Assembly: GCA_963821505.1 (NCBI GenBank)
Contig: CAWGEH010000029.1
Coordinates: 62,001 to 126,000 of the forward strand
Reading direction: 5' to 3'
Source: VAZQ01 sp963821505
Lineage (GTDB): Bacteria > Pseudomonadota > Alphaproteobacteria > Rhizobiales > Xanthobacteraceae
DNA: 64,000 nt
Numbering within the stretch: the first letter of the stretch is position 1; every line of letters begins with the position of its first letter. The notes below the pieces were generated by a model. That model ran no database searches, was not told the DNA's origin, and saw only the letters and a program-made list of their open reading frames with translations. Positions 60,521 to 64,000 of the stretch are shown here, piece after piece. The position numbers and the translations under genes are program-made.

Positions 60521-60688
60521 GGTCGGCATGGCCTGACGGGTGGCCGGATCGATGGCCGTGCCCGTCTTCACCCGATCGAGTTCCTGGTTGATCCGTCGCA
60601 CCTCCTTAACCACCCAGTGGACGAGGGCGCCCGCGCCGAGCGCACCCAGCGTCAGCTTGATCAGCGGCGAGATGAAGAAGGGTGGCAT
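60479..60688 (-). CDS. conserved small membrane protein (69 aa)
   Basis: Reads MPPFFISPLIKLTLGALGAG, ALVHWVVKEVRRINQELDRV, then a tail ending LRRDPRTGDWRVM. One membrane helix is followed by a charged amphipathic helix. CGAAGAGGAGACC precedes the ATG. I recognise it as a type conserved beside S49 peptidase genes in Bradyrhizobium relatives, without assigned function. Convergent and overlapping with the small gene at 60344. Confidence 0.75.
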   Translation of the reverse strand: MPPFFISPLIKLTLGALGAGALVHWVVKEVRRINQELDRVKTGTAIDPATRQAMPTLRRDPRTGDWRVM

Positions 60689-60712
60689 GGACGGTCTCCT
60701 CTTCGAACGTCC

Positions 60713-61627
60713 TCACAATCCGTAACGCGCCCACAGCGCGCGCGCTTCGAGCGCGGAGATGACCTCTTCGGCAAAATCCGGACGGCGCACCAGACCGTCG
60801 AAACCCGCCGCAGCCACGCCCGGCTGCACGCGACCGAACCAGCCGCGCGCGGGGGCCACCAGCGGGGTGACGACATCATCGCCGAAACGCGCGCGCAAGG
60901 TCGCGCGCAAGTCCCCGATGCCGTCGGCAAGGCCAAGCTCGACCGCCTTGCTGCCGGTCCAGTATTCGCCGGAGAACAAGGTTTTTTCTGGGCCCGTGAG
61001 CCGCGCGCCCCGGCTGCGCTTGACGAGGTCGATGAAGCCCTCGTGGATTTCCCGCTGCACCGCCTTGAGCTTCTCCACGTCCTCCGGGTTCTCCGGCAGG
61101 AACGGGTCGAGCATGGCCTTGTGCTCGCCGGAGGTATAGAGCCGGCGCTCGATGCCGAGCTTCTCCATGAGCCTGGTAAAGCCGAACGAGCCGCCGACCA
61201 CGCCGATCGAGCCGACGATGGAGGACGCATCGCAGATGATCTCGTCTCCGGCGCAGGCGATCATGTAGCCGCCGGAGGCAGCGACATCCTCGGCAAAGGC
61301 GATCACCCGACGCCCTTTCTCGGCCGCGAGCTGGCGGATGCGGCGATAGATCAGATGCGACTGCACCGGCGAGCCGCCGGGCGAATTGATCAGCAGCGCG
61401 ACCGCCTGCGCCCGGCGCATGGCGAAGGCGCGCTCGAGCGGACGCGCGACCCCGGCGAGCGTGAGGCCGGATTTCAAGGGGGTGGAAAAACCGATAACCC
61501 CCGAGAGTCGCACCACCGGCACGACCGGTGTGTCGCCGCGCAGCCGCTTCGGCAATATCGGGCGCAGCGCCGCGCGCGCGCTCTCAAACAGCTGGCGCAA
61601 ATGCTCGGTCATATTTTGATCGGACAT
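60713..61627 (-). CDS. sppA: S49 family signal-peptide-peptidase-like protease
   Basis: A 304-aa SppA/SohB-type serine protease that degrades membrane-embedded peptides. The ClpP-like core has VPVVRLSGVIG, ALLINSPGGSPVQSHLIYRR, VIAFAEDVAASGGYMIACAG (nucleophile Ser in ASGGYM), SIVGSIGVVGGSFGF and YTSGEHKAMLDPF (base Lys). No obvious N-terminal helix, so it may be cytoplasmic-membrane associated. The ATG at 61627 is used; a GTG 7 codons upstream is possible. It lies in a minus-strand block with the 69-aa protein and, behind a repeat, the methyltransferase. Confidence 0.92.
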   Translation of the reverse strand: MSDQNMTEHLRQLFESARAALRPILPKRLRGDTPVVPVVRLSGVIGFSTPLKSGLTLAGVARPLERAFAMRRAQAVALLINSPGGSPVQSHLIYRRIRQLAAEKGRRVIAFAEDVAASGGYMIACAGDEIICDASSIVGSIGVVGGSFGFTRLMEKLGIERRLYTSGEHKAMLDPFLPENPEDVEKLKAVQREIHEGFIDLVKRSRGARLTGPEKTLFSGEYWTGSKAVELGLADGIGDLRATLRARFGDDVVTPLVAPARGWFGRVQPGVAAAGFDGLVRRPDFAEEVISALEARALWARYGL

Positions 61628-61710
61628 AACGTTGCATTCTCGTTCCACTGTAGTGACATGGCCGATGCCGGGAACTTTGTTCCAGCGCGGCGCGATGTCG
61701 CGTCTGGAAG

Positions 61711-61806
61711 CGAAAGCGCCTCGGCTGAAGCGCCATTTCGCTCCCAGCGTTTATTCGGTCGCACGATCCTATCCGGAAAGTCTGCAACTTTTCGGGATCA
61801 AGCTCC
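61711..61806. repeat. two-module palindromic repeat (AAAGTCTGCAACTTTT type), copy 2
   Basis: GGAAGCGAAAGCGCCTCG...GCGCCATTTCGCTCC, then CACGATCCTATCCGGAAAG-TCTGCAA-CTTTTCGGGATCAAG. Degenerate relative of 32750-32870. Confidence 0.7.
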
Positions 61807-61950
61807 AGCTATGTCGCCCGCGCCACCGTCTCAAGTTACCTTTCGTCAATCAATTGGACGCTTATTGCACGAGATGGAATGCTTATTGCATGAAGGCGCG
61901 TGGCGGGCCGGCGGCAGCGGACCGCCCGGCGACCAGCGAAGCGAACACAC

Positions 61951-62046
61951 ATGATGAAGATCTACGTGCTGGTGCTCCTGATCAGCGCCATCGCCGCGCT
62001 GTCCCACCTCGATTTCGAGCGCAAATCTTCCGGGCGCGGCACCTGA
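61951..62046 (+). CDS. possible 31-aa hydrophobic peptide
   Basis: MMKIYVLVLLISAIAALSHL followed by DFERKSSGRGT. One hydrophobic helix with a charged tail resembles small membrane peptides, but there is no clear ribosome site and no family assignment. It sits between the S49 peptidase and the methyltransferase genes, on the other strand. The surrounding 61807-62145 stretch otherwise shows no gene. Confidence 0.3.
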   Translation: MMKIYVLVLLISAIAALSHLDFERKSSGRGT

Positions 62047-62145
62047 TCACCGGTCCGTTACCGGCAGCAATGGCGCGCTTGTAACCACGTCCTGCACACG
62101 CAGCGAGCAAGCGCGACATCGGCACCGACCGATCAGCGGCGGCCG

Positions 62146-62907
62146 TCAGACTTGACCGAGCGGCAGCACCGCGCCGGCGCGCAGCACCGATTCCGCCTGC
62201 GCGGTCGGGCGACCCGAGCGGTCGTTGAGGACGAGGCCCGGCAACAGCGCAAGCGGTGCGCCGCTCGCTTTCGTCGCGCGCACCAGAATGCGGATCGCCG
62301 GCTCCCCGGCCTTGGAATGGATCGGCAGCACGGTGACCGCGCCGAACGCCGGCTCGAGCGCGCGCAGGACATCGGCGAGGCCATCCGCCCGCCAGATGAG
62401 CGTCACGACGCCATTCGCCGCGAGCAGGCGGGCGGCGCTGCCGACCCATGCCGAAAGAGCGTCCGGCGCGGCCGCGTGGGCAAGCCGCCGGTCCGGGTCA
62501 GGCGAGATCTTCTGCCGCGCCGGATCGTTGAATGGCGGGTTCATCAGCACGCGATCAACCGTACCGGGATTGAGTTCCGCGGCGTCGAATGCCTTGACGC
62601 AAGCGACGTCAAGGACGAGCACCTTGACTCGATCGTCAAGCCCGTTGGCCTGCGCATTGGCGGCAGCCAGCGCGCAAAGTTGCGGATCGATCTCCGCCAG
62701 CGTGACCGCAAGGCCGGGCACGCGCGCGGCCAGCGCGAGGCCGGCGGCGCCGACGCCGGCGCCCAGCTCGACCACGTGCTCGCCGGCGCGCCCGGCGGTT
62801 GCAGCGGCGAGCAGCATGGCGTCATGCCCTACGCGATGGCCGCGGCGCGGCTGGCGCAGACGCAGCCTTCCGCCGAGCACGGCGTCTTCGGTCGTCTCAG
62901 CCGCCAT
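62146..62907 (-). CDS. SAM-dependent N6-adenine methyltransferase (TrmN6-like)
   Basis: A 253-aa class I methyltransferase. Motif I reads HVVELGAGVGAAGLALAARV, and motif IV is VLMNPPFNDPARQ, the (N/D)PP(F/Y) signature of enzymes methylating exocyclic nitrogens. Domain layout matches TrmN6/YfiC, which modifies A37 of tRNA1(Val), though the target here is inferred. The start at 62907 lies 11 bases inside the upstream DUF2007 gene, so both are coupled. The same order (DUF2007, methyltransferase, S49 peptidase) is familiar in Rhizobiales. Confidence 0.87.
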   Translation of the reverse strand: MAAETTEDAVLGGRLRLRQPRRGHRVGHDAMLLAAATAGRAGEHVVELGAGVGAAGLALAARVPGLAVTLAEIDPQLCALAAANAQANGLDDRVKVLVLDVACVKAFDAAELNPGTVDRVLMNPPFNDPARQKISPDPDRRLAHAAAPDALSAWVGSAARLLAANGVVTLIWRADGLADVLRALEPAFGAVTVLPIHSKAGEPAIRILVRATKASGAPLALLPGLVLNDRSGRPTAQAESVLRAGAVLPLGQV

Positions 62908-63139
62908 GTTCGATCGCATCGGGCCGCAGCTCATGGCCGAGCCCGGCATCTTCGAGCAGGCGGCGTGCCGCCGGTGCGTGCTCGTCGGCGACCAGCACGC
63001 GACGCGGCAGAATGCCGAGCGAGCCTTCGAGCACGCTCATGTTCTGATCGAGCAGAAGATGGGGAATTTGGGCGGCGTCGAGCAGGGCCTCGACGGCCGA
63101 GACCAGCACGGCATCGTTGGTGCGGACAAGCTCGCGCAA
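62897..63139 (-). CDS. DUF2007 domain protein (80 aa)
   Basis: Short ferredoxin-like-fold protein: LRELVRTNDAVLVSAVEALL, DAAQIPHLLLDQNMSVLEGS, LGILPRRVLVADEHAPAARR. The start is a TTG at 63139 with AGGGAG 8 bases upstream, giving the usual (M)RELxRTND N-terminus; longer starts run into repeat DNA. DUF2007 proteins are proposed signal-transducing or binding proteins; no function is proven. Overlaps the methyltransferase start. Confidence 0.85.
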   Translation of the reverse strand: MRELVRTNDAVLVSAVEALLDAAQIPHLLLDQNMSVLEGSLGILPRRVLVADEHAPAARRLLEDAGLGHELRPDAIEHGG

Positions 63140-63154
63140 TGCATGTTCTCCCTG

Positions 63155-63250
63155 AAGGCGAATTCGCTTCGAATGGGATCGCGATTTCGCTCCAAGCCTT
63201 GCTCGGTGGCACGATCTTATCCGAAAAGTCAGCAACGTTCGGAATCATGA
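63155..63250. repeat. two-module palindromic repeat (AAAAGTCAGCAACGTT type), copy 3
   Basis: GCGAATTCGCTTCGAATGGG...CGCGATTTCGCTCC, CACGATCTTATCCGAAAAG-TCAGCAA-CGTTCGGAATCATG. Third relative of 32750-32870, abutting the 167-bp paired palindrome. Confidence 0.75.
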
Positions 63251-63252
63251 TC

Positions 63253-63419
63253 CTAGTGGTCCGATTCCGAAGTTCGCCGGCGCTCGCGGCACGTTGTGAT
63301 GCGAACTTCGGAATCCAAGGACCACTAGCAACTCTAAGATTCTAGTGCCCCTTTTGAACCCAAAGTTCGCGACTGAACTTGCCGCGCGATGTGCGCGAAC
63401 TTCGGGTTCGGGGCACTAG
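63253..63419. repeat. paired palindromic repeat, 167 bp (copy 2)
   Basis: Unit 1 63253-63328 and unit 2 63342-63419, with the same 13-bp spacing and the same unit lengths (76 and 78 bp) as 58846-59012. Only about ten positions appear to differ between the copies. Its last bases contain the stop codon of the glycosyltransferase gene. Confidence 0.93.
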
Positions 63420-64000
63420 AGCGGCCGACCCCACTCCTCGCCGGGCGGCGGCTGCTGCAGATAGGCGATCAATTTCATTTCCCGCCGTCCCCTGGTCACG
63501 GTGTCGAGCACGAGACCGGCGACGATCGAGAGAAAGGCGAGCAACATCAGCCCGGTGGATAGAATGGCCGTGGGAATGCGCAGAACGACGCCTTCCTCGA
63601 AAAAGGTCACGAAGATCGGAATTGCGAGGACGATGGACACGATCGCGAGCGCAATTCCGAGCATCGAGAAGAAAGCCAGCGGCCGTTCCGAGCGGTAGAG
63701 ACTTACGATCGTGGCCAGGATGCGCAGGCCATCGCGCCAGGTGCTGAGCTTCGACACCGATCCTTCCGGGCGCGCATAATACGGCGTGGAGATCTCGCCC
63801 ACCGCCAGATTGAGCTCGAGCGCATGGACGGCAAGCTCGGTCTCGATCTCGAATTCTCTCGACAGCACCGGGAACGACTTGACGAACCGCCGCGAGAACA
63901 CGCGATAGCCGGACAGAATGTCGGTGAACTTCGCCTCGAAAACCGAGGCGAAAAAGGCCGTGAGCAGCCGGTTGCCGGTCCGGTGACCGGGACGGTAGGC
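63416..64000 (-). CDS. family 2 glycosyltransferase, C-terminal part (runs off the window)
   Basis: The window ends inside this gene; 194 codons are visible. The visible part starts AYRPGHRTGNRLLTAFFASV, then TDILSGYRVFSRRFVKSFP, a conserved acceptor-side region of polyprenyl-phosphate sugar transferases, and EIETELAVHALELNLAV. Two C-terminal membrane helices (LAFFSMLGIALAIVSIVLAI and ILSTGLMLLAFLSIVAGLVL) follow. Probably moves a sugar from a nucleotide donor to a lipid phosphate for envelope glycans. The TAG stop lies in the end of the 167-bp repeat. Confidence 0.88.
   Translation of the reverse strand, partial: AYRPGHRTGNRLLTAFFASVFEAKFTDILSGYRVFSRRFVKSFPVLSREFEIETELAVHALELNLAVGEISTPYYARPEGSVSKLSTWRDGLRILATIVSLYRSERPLAFFSMLGIALAIVSIVLAIPIFVTFFEEGVVLRIPTAILSTGLMLLAFLSIVAGLVLDTVTRGRREMKLIAYLQQPPPGEEWGRPL

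Overview
The window comes from a GC-rich alphaproteobacterial chromosome, most likely Hyphomicrobiales (Bradyrhizobium/Xanthobacteraceae side). Pointers are the gene set (TIGR02301 protein, DUF2339 giant membrane protein, NadQ-like NAD regulator, DUF2007 protein-methyltransferase-S49 peptidase block, split glyQ/glyS, CDGSH protein) and the many palindromic intergenic repeats. This placement is inference from gene content, not a database search.

Layout. 1-7.9 kb: tRNA-Pro(CGG), Sua5, an FAD-linked 2-hydroxyacid dehydrogenase, an SRAP peptidase, NUDIX, TIGR02301 and GH114-like proteins. 8-14.6 kb: dihydroorotase, YgfZ, a tight tag-HD hydrolase pair, a small tyrosine phosphatase, a cupin and the NAD regulator. 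14.6-17.3 kb: DUF2339 protein. 17.5-29.4 kb: a putative catabolic locus (flavin monooxygenase, ABC substrate-binding protein, ABC ATPase, ABC permease, molybdenum hydroxylase large subunit). It is split by a 5-kb insert carrying an IS110/IS1111-type element, a dead ABC_sub_bind tail, and a plsB-(HAD-plsC) lipid-acyltransferase pair whose second gene is frameshifted. 29.6-37.7 kb: secreted proteins, SodC, a protein-isoaspartate methyltransferase with a pentapeptide-like leader, a LysR regulator, and divergent c-type cytochrome genes. 37.8-42.9 kb: a frameshifted AcuI-like reductase and three tandem paralogous MFS transporters. 43.1-45.4 kb: nadA with a 19-bp operator-like palindrome, then nadC; nadB is absent between them. 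45.6-54.3 kb: SleB cell-wall hydrolase, a TAXI-TRAP transporter, pyruvate phosphate dikinase and a DUF3096 miniprotein. 54.6-58.7 kb: glyS, a lone opposite-strand gene, then CDGSH and glyQ. 59-64 kb: a Bug-family binding protein, convergent small genes, S49 peptidase, methyltransferase, DUF2007 and a partial glycosyltransferase.

Two things stand out. One is the interrupted monooxygenase-ABC-molybdenum hydroxylase locus, with an IS110-family element that has a 253-nt non-coding 3' flank inside 13-bp inverted repeats, where a guide RNA would be expected. The other is the density of structured intergenic repeats: exact-length 167-bp double palindromes at two sites with a relative at a third, a second two-module family, and a cluster of seven hairpins. 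At three places repeat ends supply the stop codon of the neighbouring gene. All functions are read from motifs and family knowledge; no searches were run.
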